Shown: positions 10,680 through 22,605 of the stretch, piece after piece
How the letters are laid out: each line of letters opens with the position of its first letter
How positions within the stretch are numbered: the stretch's first letter is position 1
Source: Brienomyrus brachyistius
Lineage: Eukaryota > Chordata > Actinopteri > Osteoglossiformes > Mormyridae
Reading direction: 5' to 3'
NCBI RefSeq assembly: GCF_023856365.1
Contig: NC_064536.1
Coordinates: forward strand, 35,518,776 to 35,582,775
Length of the DNA: 64,000 nucleotides
Translations under genes and position numbers: made by a program
The notes under the pieces: generated by a model
What the model saw: only the letters and a program-made list of their open reading frames with translations
Databases searched by the model: none
Told to the model about the DNA's origin: nothing

Positions 10680-11396
10680 GCGTCTGTCACGAATTAAAAC
10701 TTACGATTATGTAGGCCTACTCGTGTTCATATGAATCAACATTCATAATCATAAATCAACATTGGAGATTGGCATTATCCTTGGCAGATTTAATTTGCAG
10801 ATTGCTCAATGAATGTTGTTCCAAAGTGAGTGTTTTACTCACTTCAAATTCATATCTGCATAAGTTATTCCGCCTCCCAAGTTAAGCTCAAATACCTGAG
10901 GATAAAACAGATCCTATGCTACATTAGGACCGGTCAGTTGTCCACTTCTGCCTCTAATTGGTTGCTACTCTTATGAAAAAGCAATAAACTCTTTTGCGCA
11001 ACCCTGCTCACAAATCTCTTTGCCTTAAATTTGGAAGCAGATATTTAACCATTTGTGGGTGTCTTTGATTAAGTTTTATCTCAAATCAAATAGATTATAA
11101 TTTACCTCTACTATACTACCGGAGAGAACACACCCTCTCTCTAAATCTTCGGCCAAGAGATATGCCTTTATCCTGAAATATGAGGGCGTACAACTTATAT
11201 TTCTTTATTTTTTATTATATTTTTTTGATTCATTGTATACCGTTTTTTATGCAGAATGGAATATCTGTTCATGGAATTTTTCGAGCTTTTGTACCTTTAA
11301 GCGGGCTCATGGCGTGCGCGCACACGTGGGGCGGTGGGGTCGGGTTTATTTTTCTGCGTGCTGCACGGTTGTACGTGCACGCTGTGCGGAGTAAAG
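10680..11396. other. prdx4 upstream region
   Basis: AT-rich DNA with no recognised gene. The last ~100 bases before the prdx4 start become GC-richer and include GCGTGCGCGCACACGTGGGGCGG near 11313-11335, a palindromic CACGTG E-box next to a GC box. No TATA box fits clearly. Confidence 0.4.
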
Positions 11397-13948
11397 ATGG
11401 ACGGGCAGCGCTTTGGTAAAGTGTTACTGGAGGCGGCTGGCATGCTTTTCACAGTTTCACTGCTGCTCCAGCTTGCGGCTGCAGCTCAGGAGGCATCTAA
11501 CGGCAGGAAGGAGCAGGAGTGTTACAACTACGCGGGCGGACACGTTTATCCTGGGGAAGCTTTCCGCGTGCCGGTGTCCGATCACTCTCTGCATCTCAGC
11601 AAAGCGAAGAGTGAGTCTCCTCGGCCCCGTATTAAATGAATTTGTGTTAATCTATTAATTTGTGTTTATTGCATCTGTGGACTCGCACTGGCGCATTAAA
11701 GCTTGAAGGAATACTTAGCATAACGCAGCGCTAGGTAGCACTGGTCATCTGCTGCCAAGCCCATCTGATCGTGAAAGCGGTTAGACGCGCATATCAATCA
11801 GAAATGAAACCCCGATGAGCCTTTCTTCGGCGTCGTTATTTAAACACGGATTATCATCCCTTTTTTGCATGTACTCCGACGACTGACTCATCTTTGCATT
11901 TTGTTTATCGGTAATTCGCATTACTAAGATCAAAACAATTGTCCTGCAAATCACCATTCGAATAATCGTAAACAAGTACGTTAACATGAACATACACCGT
12001 CGAGAAAGTTAAGTTGAATTAGCGCGGTAATTTCATGCGCTGCGCGTTTGGGACATAAGATCCCCGGATCATCGCCCTCGTTAGGACACGTCATGGTGTA
12101 GGCTGCGTCCGCCACTCACCTCCGCCACCTACAGCTTCTGTTGTTATACGTGTACAGAGTGTTATTTTACGATTCACTTTTGCCGAGATGGAGGTATGAA
12201 TGTATTTTTGACGAATCATCTGCGCACGATGGCGTAATTAGGGCTTGAATCACCACTCCTTATGTGCTAAATTGTTCAGCATTACCACTATGATACTGGT
12301 AAATGGTGGGCATTCTTGGCCTCAGCTAATGTGTATGAACCGAATGTGTATTTTTGTTTGGGGGGGGAAAAAAAGTACTTTGCTGATTTTCCGTGTAATT
12401 TGAATTTTCACCCCCACGTGCCCCGTGTCCCTGCTTATCCCCAGTCTCCAAGCCGGCCCCTCAGTGGGAAGGCACCGCCGTTATCAGCGGTGAATTCAAG
12501 GAGCTCAAGCTGTCTGACTACAGAGGGAAATACCTGGTGTTCTTTTTCTACCCATTGGATTTGTACGTATTATTCCTGAAAGCTGCCCCTGGAAGAATTC
12601 AGCATGTTATAAGTCCAGCCTCAGTCTAAAGGATCACACTTTTCCCACTGTGTGTTGCAGCACATTTGTGTGCCCCACGGAGATCATTGCGTTCAGCGAC
12701 CGCATCCAGGAGTTCCGTGCCATCAACACGGAGGTGGTGGCGTGTTCCGTGGATTCGCAGTTCACTCACCTAGCCTGGTAACCAACTGCAAATCCCAGAT
12801 ACGCTCCTTCCTGACACAGACTTATAGATACCTCCTGCAGTGGCCCGTTCATGAGCCGGAGGGTAAAAGGCTGCGACCTCCATAACTCTGAAATGTTGTG
12901 GTTGGACAACCCTTGGATTCCCAAGCAAGAGGTCGCTTGTTTCCATGCCAACAGGATCAACACACCCAGGAAGCAGGGAGGACTGGGGTCAATGAAAATC
13001 CCCTTGCTTTCTGACCTCACCCACCAGATTGCCAAGGACTATGGTGTCTATCTGGAGGACCAGGGCCACACGCTAAGGTATGGGGGCTGCTTTAGTTTTC
13101 AGTGGAGACTCGCATATCCTATCCAACCTGTTCCAGCAGAGAGCTAGCAGGTTCCGTCTCACTTTCTCATTTCCCCGCGCATCCTCCTGCCCCAGTGCAG
13201 GCTTTCCTGATGTCCTTTGCTTTTCCTTAGGGGTCTCTTCATCATCGACGGCAAGGGCATCCTTCGGCAGATCACCATGAACGACCTCCCGGTGGGCCGC
13301 TCCGTGGACGAGACCTTACGGCTGGTGCAGGCCTTCCAGTACACGGACAAGCACGGAGAGGGTAGGAGCCGTGATTCTGACTGTTCCTTGTTAAAGTTGT
13401 ACCTCTGACATGCCTATGGGGCTCTGGGAGTCCGTGTCTCCTAAATGGGCCTGTCTCTCTCTGCAGTGTGTCCCGCCGGCTGGAAGCCAGGCAGTGACAC
13501 AGTGAGTACTGTTATTATGTTAATTCTGTATAATTCAGTCCACCTGGGAAGCAGGTGCATGCATCAGTCTGAGAGCCAGCTGACCGAAAAGCAGTTTCAT
13601 AACGTAAAGATGCATTGTGGGCCACCACAGGCTAAAGCTAGACTGCTCAGTAATGTGTGAGCATTAGTGGGTGGGTCTTTAAATTGGCCCCTCCCATGTC
13701 TTGGTCCAATCAGATTGACCCAGATGCAGCTATGAAGGCTTGGTGGCCCAAGCAGGAGCTGTAACACCTCCCCGAGATGATAAAATATGGCCTTAAGCAG
13801 GTCAGCGATTCTACTTTGGCAGACTGGAGGAACCTTAATGAGGACAGATACATTACACTTCAGTAAAACATCCCCAGTGATATTTTCTCTCTTACAGATA
13901 ATCCCTGATCCTGCAGGCAAGCTGAAGTATTTCGATAAACTGAACTAA
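11397..13948 (+). CDS. prdx4: prdx4, peroxiredoxin 4 (complete, 7 coding exons)
   Basis: Exons: 11397-11610, 12445-12562, 12661-12777, 12955-13077, 13231-13361, 13467-13501, 13898-13948. All introns are GT-AG and the phases join to a 262-residue protein (human 271). PRDX4 is the 2-Cys peroxiredoxin of the ER lumen; it reduces hydrogen peroxide and passes oxidising equivalents to protein disulfide isomerases. Exon 1 encodes a hydrophobic signal peptide ([16 protein letters not shown]) and the Cys-containing N-terminal extension ([14 protein letters not shown]) typical of PRDX4. The peroxidatic cysteine is in FVCPTEI (exon 3) and the resolving cysteine in VCPAGW (exon 6). The GGLG motif in exon 4 and the FDKL C-terminus point to a hyperoxidation-sensitive type. 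I chose the ATG at 11397 because it precedes a signal peptide directly; an upstream in-frame ATG at 11334 would add 21 residues. A polyadenylation signal follows at 14162. Confidence 0.95.
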
Positions 13949-14161
13949 ATCCTCAGTCTCCACCTGCTTTTGTCCTTTCATACATACTGAATAACAGTTG
14001 ACAGTAAATAAGTGTAAAGATCTGTCCTGCCTGGATTATCACAGCTTGTGGCAGGGGAGAGGGCTTTAACAATCAGCACTTCTTTGTGGACAGAAGGCCA
14101 CATTTTTTCTATACATTTCTGACATGTTCAGACATTGGCACCAATGTAACAAATTGAATTT

Positions 14162-14167
14162 AATAAA
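14162..14167 (+). terminator. Polyadenylation signal of prdx4
   Basis: AATAAA lies 214 bases after the prdx4 stop codon, the first such hexamer in the 3' region. Confidence 0.6.
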
Positions 14168-14296
14168 AAAAAATGGTAAAAGGTGTAAAATTTCTTGGCA
14201 GCTTTTAAGTGGTAACAGTAAAGTGTCTCAGGAATATGGTGCTCTGTTTAAGCTGGGGGGATAGGGCCTGATCCTTGACCTTCATGAGTATCAAAC

Positions 14297-14684
14297 CCCT
14301 TTTCCACTGCACTGGTACCATTCCAGTGCCAGTTCCCAAATCGCAACCAGTGCCATAATGAAAAGACATTGGTACCGATGCCACAAATTTGGCTCTAACC
14401 CAGTATAAAATCTTTGCTGGTCTGGAACCATGTACCTGTGATGACAGGTGGATGGAGCAACCGAGGCAACTTTAAATTAATAAAATGGCACAATGCAAAT
14501 CCAGAGTTGTGCGGCCTGCTAAACAAAGCTCTTTTCACAATGTGAAAAGTTGCTTTGTGTAGCAGGCATTGTTTTTGACGTTGTTGCCACCCGGCTCCCA
14601 CTGGGCTCTCAAGTCAGTGGAAATGCTGGCCCATTCTCGCTGGTTCCCAACTTCAGCACCGGCACCAGTGCAGTGGAAAAGGGG
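14297..14684. mobile_element. Palindromic MITE (CCCCTTTTCCACTG ends)
   Basis: The ends CCCCTTTTCCACTGCACTGG and the inverted CCAGTGCAGTGGAAAAGGGG match perfectly over 20 bases and enclose ~350 bases of non-coding DNA. It separates the convergent prdx4 and acot9 3' ends. A decayed relative is at 4.9 kb, and a fragment with GTTTTCCACTGG lies near 56.2 kb. Confidence 0.7.
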
Positions 14685-14860
14685 TAACAGAGGCACTGTC
14701 CCCAAGCAGGAGTGTCACTTCCTGGGTGGCAACTTCCTGCTCCCCCCCCCACCCAACTGTGGAAGATAAAGCTCTAAATAAAAGCAGGTCCATGCAAATG
14801 TTCGCCTATAGTGGCAGAAGACGGAGGGGCCTCCATGCCTGAATGGAGGTTGAGGTGACC

Positions 14861-17800
14861 TCAGTGCTCCTGTGAGAAGTGCCGCTTTCCATCCAGATAT
14901 AGCATAGACTCTGTGGAAACAGACAAAGCACAGAACACATTCATCTGGGTTATTGAAGGCCGCTGCTGAAGAAGCACCGTGAGGAGGAGATGGGGATGGG
15001 CTCAGAGGCTGACCTCCATATGTCTTTGGGATAACTGCCCGCACATCCTGTGGGAAGCTGAAGGTGAAGTGGAATACGTTGGTAGTGTTGTGCTGCCGCG
15101 TCTCGGGGTCCAGGACTTCGGTGTGAACTCTGACCTGGATGTACTTGCCCTCTGTGTAGCAAACCTATAACACAAACATACACTTTGGCTGAGTTCAAAA
15201 CTCACTCTCCAGTCCAAAAAGAAGCACTCTGCATCGATCTCACCTGTGAGGACAGAAGCAGCAGCGAGCCAATTTCCACCGGCTTCTGGAACAGGATGTC
15301 GTCAACCGCAACCAGATTAGGACGACAGCCTCTACAACAGAGACACGGTGATGTGACTCTCCAGCTGGTGGCTGAGTGCCGTGCACCTAGGTTCTGATTC
15401 TGGATCCTGGTCTCACCCGTAGCAGCAGGCGTTGGCCCAGCCCAGCTCATACGCCTTCCTCATCAGGAAGCCACCGAAGATGCGGTTGAAGATATTCCTC
15501 TCCTGTGATAGACAGGCTGAGTAAAGCCTCACCTCACTCCTAACCACTCATCAGGACGTAACCGCAGGCAGCAGCCCATGGCCTACCTGAGGGTGACAGA
15601 TCTCTAGTCCCTTTACTTTGGCATCCTCCATCCATACCGAGTCGGGGGGTAGAATTCGGCTGCGGAAGCTCACTGTCCTGAAAAGCGACAGGAATCCCCC
15701 CTAAGCCAACTCAGACCACGACCGGTTTAACAAAGCTGGAGACTTTCTGTGTGGCACGTCCTAATTTCCCCCAATTTCAACATGTCCCTCGGTCACTAAG
15801 GGAGGGGCTTGTGTTTAATTTCTTTTACCAATCATTGCCGTATTAATTAAACCCAGTGTTTTGGGTTAAGAAGCAAGGCGCACCACTTTGTAAAGCCCCC
15901 CTTTTATTTTGTTTGGCTTCAGTTAAGGGATACAAAACATTGAAGCGTGTTAACCTGCAAAGGCTTTATGGAGCATTGTAAACCTGCATCATCATCATTA
16001 GCAATGCACCAAAATTAATTTTTTGCCGAAATCATTTTTTTTTTTTAGTTAGAAACGGAAATAAACTTTGGGTAATCATTTGATCATTTATATACCAATT
16101 CGATCAAATTAATGTATCCAATTCATTTCGTTTTTGCTTATCGATTAATTACACACACATAATGCGCCATTAGTGTTAATAACAGCAGTGAATCTAACAC
16201 CCTGAACCAAAAAGCCGTAATGTTTCTGAGAGGCGGGAAAATATAAAGTTAAAAAGGTTATAAAACACAAACTGTTTGAAATGTTGGATAAATAGATGTA
16301 GTCTACATAAATAAAACTGGTTTCAAAATAGTTTATATAGCGATTGTTATGTATTTACTTCAGCATAATTATGTGTTTTGTATCCCATATTGAATGTAGG
16401 ACACTGGTGATTTAATGTTCGTCAAAGTTTCTATTTTTTTAGCAACTATAAAGCAACATTATTTTTACATGAAGTACTCTAGGTGAAACACTTTATTATT
16501 AAGTATGATTTTATTTGAAATTAATTATAAAATGTATTTAAATATTACATAAAACTCACAGCAATAACTATAATGCAAAACAAATGAGACACGCAGCCGC
16601 TACTCGCAGTCCATGCATGTCTGTGGTGGCTTTTTTGAACTCAACTGCATTTCACACAGGTGCCCTTGCTTTTATTTCGAATACATCTGCCAGCCTGGCA
16701 CAGCTGTTTGTGCTGGCAGCAGATGAGGGACACAAACTGGAAGTAAACAAAAAGCGTAAATACGATTATATTAAGGGTTTTATGGCTTTTCTGGGGTGAC
16801 AGCAACTCTGCAGCTGTGAGAATTGCTTACTACCCTGTTGTGTGCTTGATGGGTATGGTAACGCATTGTGTGCTTGATGGGTATGGGTAATGGCCCATTA
16901 GAGGAAAAAAAAGTGTCATGTTCCGAAATACATCACTGCTGGCAGTGCATCATTAATATTAATATTAATAATAACAACAATGATGATAAGCTGGGTTAAT
17001 GATCCTGCTCAAGGGACATGGGGTTATTCTACCGAGGCCCGGCTCGAACCAGTGTTCACGGGCACAGGGTTATTCTACCGAGGCCCGGCTCGAACCAGTG
17101 TTCACGGGCACAGGGTTATTCTACCGAGGTCTGGCTCGAACCAGTGTTCACGGACACAGGGCTATTCTACCGAGGCCCGGCTCGAACCAGTGTTCCCGGC
17201 CACAGGGTTATTCTACCGAGGTCTGGCTCGAACCAGTGTTCACGGACACAGGGTTATTCTACCGAGGCCCGGCTCGAACCAGTGTTCCCGGCCACAGAGT
17301 TATTCTACCGAGGCCCGGCTCGAACCAGTGTTCCCGGCCACAGGGTTATTCTACCGAGGCCCGGCTCGAACCAGTGTTCACGGGCACAGGGTTATTCTAC
17401 CGAGGCCCGGCTCGAACCAGTGTTCACGGGCACAGGGTTATTCTACCGAGGCCCGGCTCGAACCAGTGTTCACGGGCACAGGGTTATTCTACCGAGGTTT
17501 AGCTTGAACCAGTGTTCCCGGCCACAGAGTTATTCTACCGAGGCCCGGCTCGAACCAGTGTTCACGGACACAGGGTTATTCTACCGAGGCCCGGCTCGAA
17601 CCAGTGTTCACGGACACAGGGTTATTCTACCGAGGCCCGGCTCGAACCAGTGTTCACGGGCACAGGGTTATTCTACCGAGGTCTGGCTCGAACCAGTGTT
17701 CACGGACACAGGGTTATTCTACCGAGGCCCGGCTCGAACCAGTGTTCCCGGCCACAGGGTTATTCTACCGAGGCCCGGCTCGAACCAGTGTTTACGGACA

Positions 17801-19075
17801 CAGGGTTATTCTACCAAGGCCCGGCTCGAACCAGTGTTCACGGAGACAGGGTTATTCTACCGAGGTCCGGCTCGAACCAGTGTTCACGGACACAGGGTTA
17901 TTCTACCGAGGCCCGGCTCGAACCAGTGTTCACGGACACAGGGTTATTCTACCGAGGCCCGGCTCGAACCAGTGTTCACGGACACAGGGTTATTCTACCG
18001 AGGCCCGGCTCGAACCAGTGTTCACGGACACAGGGTTATTCTACCGAGGCCCGGCTCGAACCAGTGTTCACGGACACAGGGTTATTCTACCGAGGCCCGG
18101 CTCGAACCAGTGTTCACGGCCACAGGGTTATTCTACCGAGACCCGGCTCGAACCAGTGTTCACGGAGACAGGGTTATTCTACCGAGGCCCGGCTCGAACC
18201 AGTGTTCACGGACACAGGGTTATTCTACCGAGGCCCGGCTCGAACCAGTGTTCACGGGCACAGGGTTATTCTACCGAGGCCCGGCTCGAACCAGTGTTCA
18301 CGGCCACAGGGTTATTCTACCGAGGCCCGGCTCGAACCAGTGTTCACGGAGACAGGGTTATTCTACCGAGGTCCGGCTCGAACCAGTGTTCACGGAGACA
18401 GGGTTATTCTACCGAGGTCCGGCTCGAACCAGTGTTCACGGAGACAGGGTTATTCTACCGAGGCCCGGCTCGAACCAGTGTTCACGGAGACAGGGTTATT
18501 CTACCGAGGTCCGGCTCGAACCAGTGTTCACGGAGACAGGGTTATTCTACCGAGGTCCGGCTCGAACCAGTGTTCACAGACGCATGGTTATTCTACTGAG
18601 ACAAATGCTGCCCCAAGCTTGGTGACAGGAAACTGTTTAAACATGAAAGAAATGTGGTGATGTCATACAATAAAGAATGTAAGTGGTTTAAGAAGGGAAA
18701 TGTAAGTTCCTCCATTGTTGACCCAGGGATGCGTTGAAATCAGGAAGATCAGGATGTCCCTCACACAGCGCCAACCATCAGGTATAGCTACACAAATCCA
18801 AGTCAGAAGACAGAATGGCTGATAGATACATATGTGAACAATTACTGAAGGCTTGTCGATCTGCACGGAGACAGAGAGATGCTGTATCACTCACTTGGAG
18901 TCCAGGGTGTTCAGAAAGAGGCTGTGGACGAGCTCTCTCTCCTGGAGCTTGGGTGCCACTTTCAGGAGGGAGGAGGTACTGAGGTCCACACGTCGCTTTT
19001 TGTTCTCTATGGGAGCAGGAACACTGAGTACAGCTGGGCAACTCCATACACACGGGGTCCCCGCCCTCTCCCCCC

Positions 19076-19128
<53 letters not shown>

Positions 19129-19176
19129 GGTCCCCGCCCTCTCCCACACACACACACGGTCCCCGCCCTCCCCCCC

Positions 19177-19271
<95 letters not shown>

Positions 19272-22200
19272 TCCCCGCCCTCTCCCGCACACACACACAC
19301 GGTCCCCGCCCTCTCCCGCACACACACACACGGTCCCCGCCCTCTCCCGCACACACACACACGGTCCCCGCCCTCTCCCGCACACACACACACACACACG
19401 GTCCCCGCCCTCTCCCGCACACACACACACGGTCCCCGCCCTCTCCCGCACACACACACACACACACGGTCCCCGCCCTCTCCCGCACACACACACACGG
19501 TCCCCGCCCTCTCCCGCACACACACACACGGTCCCCGCCCTCTCCCGCACACACACACACACACACGGTCCCCGCCCTCTCCCGCACACACACACACGGT
19601 CCCCGCCCTCTCCCGCACACACACACACGGTCCCCGCCCTCTCCCGCACACACACACACGGTCCCCGCCCTCTCCCGCACACACACGCACGGTCCCCGCC
19701 CTCTCCCGCACACACACACACGGTCCCCGCCCTCTCCCACACACACACACACGGTCCCCGCCCTCTCCCGCACACACACACACGGTCCCCGCCCTCTCCC
19801 GCACACACACACACGGTCCCCGCCCTCTCCCGCACACACACACACACAGCATCCTCACCCTCTCCCTCCTGGAAGATCTTCTCCTCCTCCGGCCCCTCAG
19901 GTTTCAGATTGTTGACAAATGCAGCCCTGAAGGGAAGCAAAGGCAGAACCATGTCAGTGAAGCAACTGAACCGAACAAGTGAGTAAGACCCAAACGAATG
20001 AAAGTGACCCAAATAAGTGAGCTGGACCCAACTGAGTAGGAGGGACCCAAACATGCAAAACCGACCCAAATGAGCTTGTGGGCAAAACCCAAACTAACAA
20101 GGGAGCGTGACCCAAATGGAGGGGCTTGATCCAAACGAGCAGATGGGACCCAAAAAAGTGGGTTCGTCCCAACTGTGTGCGGGATACAAAAGCAGGGGCA
20201 GGACTCAAGAGATCATGTCAGTTGTGGTCTGTGTGGATCCCAGTGCAGCGATAGAGACACTGTGCTGTAAACATGGTGCCATCCTTTGGGTAAAATATAA
20301 AACTGAGGTCCTGACTCTCTGATGTCATAAATGATCCCTGGGCATCTTTCCAAAGAGTGAGGGCTCTGCAGTGAGCGTACTGGTGCAGAATGGCTGCTGC
20401 ATCATCCAGGTGGGGGCTACGCAGTGGTGGTTGGTTCTGTAAAGTGCTCTGAGTGTCCCAAAAGGCACTACATAGATGTAACATTCATTCAAATAAAGGG
20501 GAGGGACCCCAACGGGGGCCGGGCTGTACCTCTTGTTTTCTGGATCTCGTGCCACCATGACAAATGTAGCATCCAGGACTGCACTGTAGGCTCCATCATG
20601 GAACTGCGGGGACAGGGAGAACCTTGTGAGTACAGTGTATGTCACCGCACATTTAGAGCAGCGTCCCTCTCACATCATACAGGTAAAGAGGTATTCTCTG
20701 CTTCATAGAAGAATATAACATCAACATGTAGCCGTTTGACTGCAAGATACCTGAGACATGTGTATCTTCGCTTCAATGGAGGACTTTCCCACCCATGTCA
20801 CATGACCTGTGAACTTTATGTCACAGTCTGGGTAGATGATGTTCTTCCTCATATCTTGAATAATGAGAGTATTAAGTGAATAATCAGCAATGTCATTTCA
20901 CATGAAATTGAAATGTGCAGTATAACAGAAATGTTTTAATGAGTCAGTACCAATCTTGTCCACTAGGGCAGTGACAATGGACAGTGGCGACCTTGACTGC
21001 GCCTTGTTCCTTGTGTGGGAGTAACAAATCAGTACTGTTCAGAGAGAAGCAGAGTTGGTAGGAGGTCAGCCAGTAACGTGGCTGATGGTAAGAGATACAT
21101 TTGACCAAGGGGAACTCAACAGGAAAACAGAAATCATTGCTGCATGAATCAACACAACATAAAAAACTGTCTGGATTATACTCAAATAATCATTGCAGCC
21201 CTGGTGAGCTACATGCCAGGGACCACAATCTGACCTGCATTATTCCCTAATCTGAGTGAGTATTCCTACCACTGTCAACTTAAGAAAATAAGGTTAAAAT
21301 GGATTTTAAAATGGAGCCACGTGGTACCTGCCAAGCTGTCCAGGTCCTCAAGGATCCGGCCAAACCTGTTGGGGGGACAGGGGGTGAGGGCAGCGCAGAG
21401 GGCCTCAGTGTAAGCTCTGACGGCACAGCAGCCGTCATGGCAGCCGAGGTCTTACCTGACGGTGTCGTGAAATGTCAGGTATTTTTCCCTCAGACTGGGA
21501 TCGGTGCCCAGTGGCAGGTGCACCTCCACCAAACTGTCCCGCATGCGGCGGACAGGCAGCGCGTCCTGTGAGGGGGCCAGCTGGGAGCCCAGGGATGCCC
21601 GCTCTGCCAGAGCCTGCTGGTGGTCCCTAGGCAATAGGGCATGGACCTCTGATTATTATGGGCTACATTGGTGCTGGGAAACAGCCAGGCAACTGAAACT
21701 CTGTGCAAACTAAGAGAAGGATAAGAAGCATAAGAAGTTTCCAAACGAGAGGAGGCCATTCGGCCCATGAAGCTCGTTTGAGAAGAACTTAACTAATAGC
21801 TCAAAGTTGGTAAAATCTTATCTAGCTCTGATTTAAAGGAACCCAGGGTTTTTACCTTGTGCTGCACTAGAAGGGAGACTATTCCATACTCTGACTACAC
21901 CCTGTGTAAAGAAGTGCTTCCTCAAATTTCATTTTAAAATGTTCTCCCACTAATTTCCGCCTGTGGCCGCGAGCTCTAGTATTTAAACTAATACTAAAGT
22001 AGCCATTTGGCTGAACAGCATCCAGACATTTTAGAATCTTATATACCTGGATCGTGTCGCCAAACAACATCAAAGACCTTCTGGAAATCTAAGCAGATCA
22101 CATCGTAGGTCTTTTTCTGATCAATTTCTCTTGTAGCTTCCTCACAGAACTCAAGTTAAACAGGATGGACTTCTACTAAATCCATGTTGACTATCCCTCA

Positions 22201-22519
22201 GAAAGTTATCTGAATCCAGCTAATCTACCATTTTCCCTTGAAGTACAGTTTCTATTACTTTTCCAAATATACCAGCTAAACTGATTGTCCTATAGTTTGC
22301 TAGGTTACCTCCATCACATTTTTTAAATATGGGTGTTATATTACCACGCTTCCAATCAGAAGGTACCACAACAGTAGATAAGGATTTCTGGAAGAATAAA
22401 GTTAAAGGTTGGCTAATAATATCTCTCATCTCTTTTAAAACTATAGGTAAGATGCCATCAGGGCCCTGTGATTTATTTATTTTGAGCTTAGCTCGGCTTT
22501 GTACCACATTAGCCTAAGT

Positions 22520-22605
<86 letters not shown>

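Noticed and set aside
16900..18600. CRISPR-like array
   Set aside because: Units are contiguous without unique spacers and the genome is vertebrate; this is a minisatellite.
16980..18660. Three overlapping plus-strand ORFs of 331-535 codons with repeated peptides ([16 protein letters not shown] and similar)
   Set aside because: They are produced by a 46-bp tandem repeat without stops in any plus frame, inside an acot9 intron. All three frames give the same three peptides in rotation.
18778..20069. Long ORFs on both strands rich in HTHTHT or CVCVCV
   Set aside because: They are translations of a (CA)n/GC-rich array. Only the acot9 exons 18895-19006 and 19859-19926 within this range are real coding sequence.
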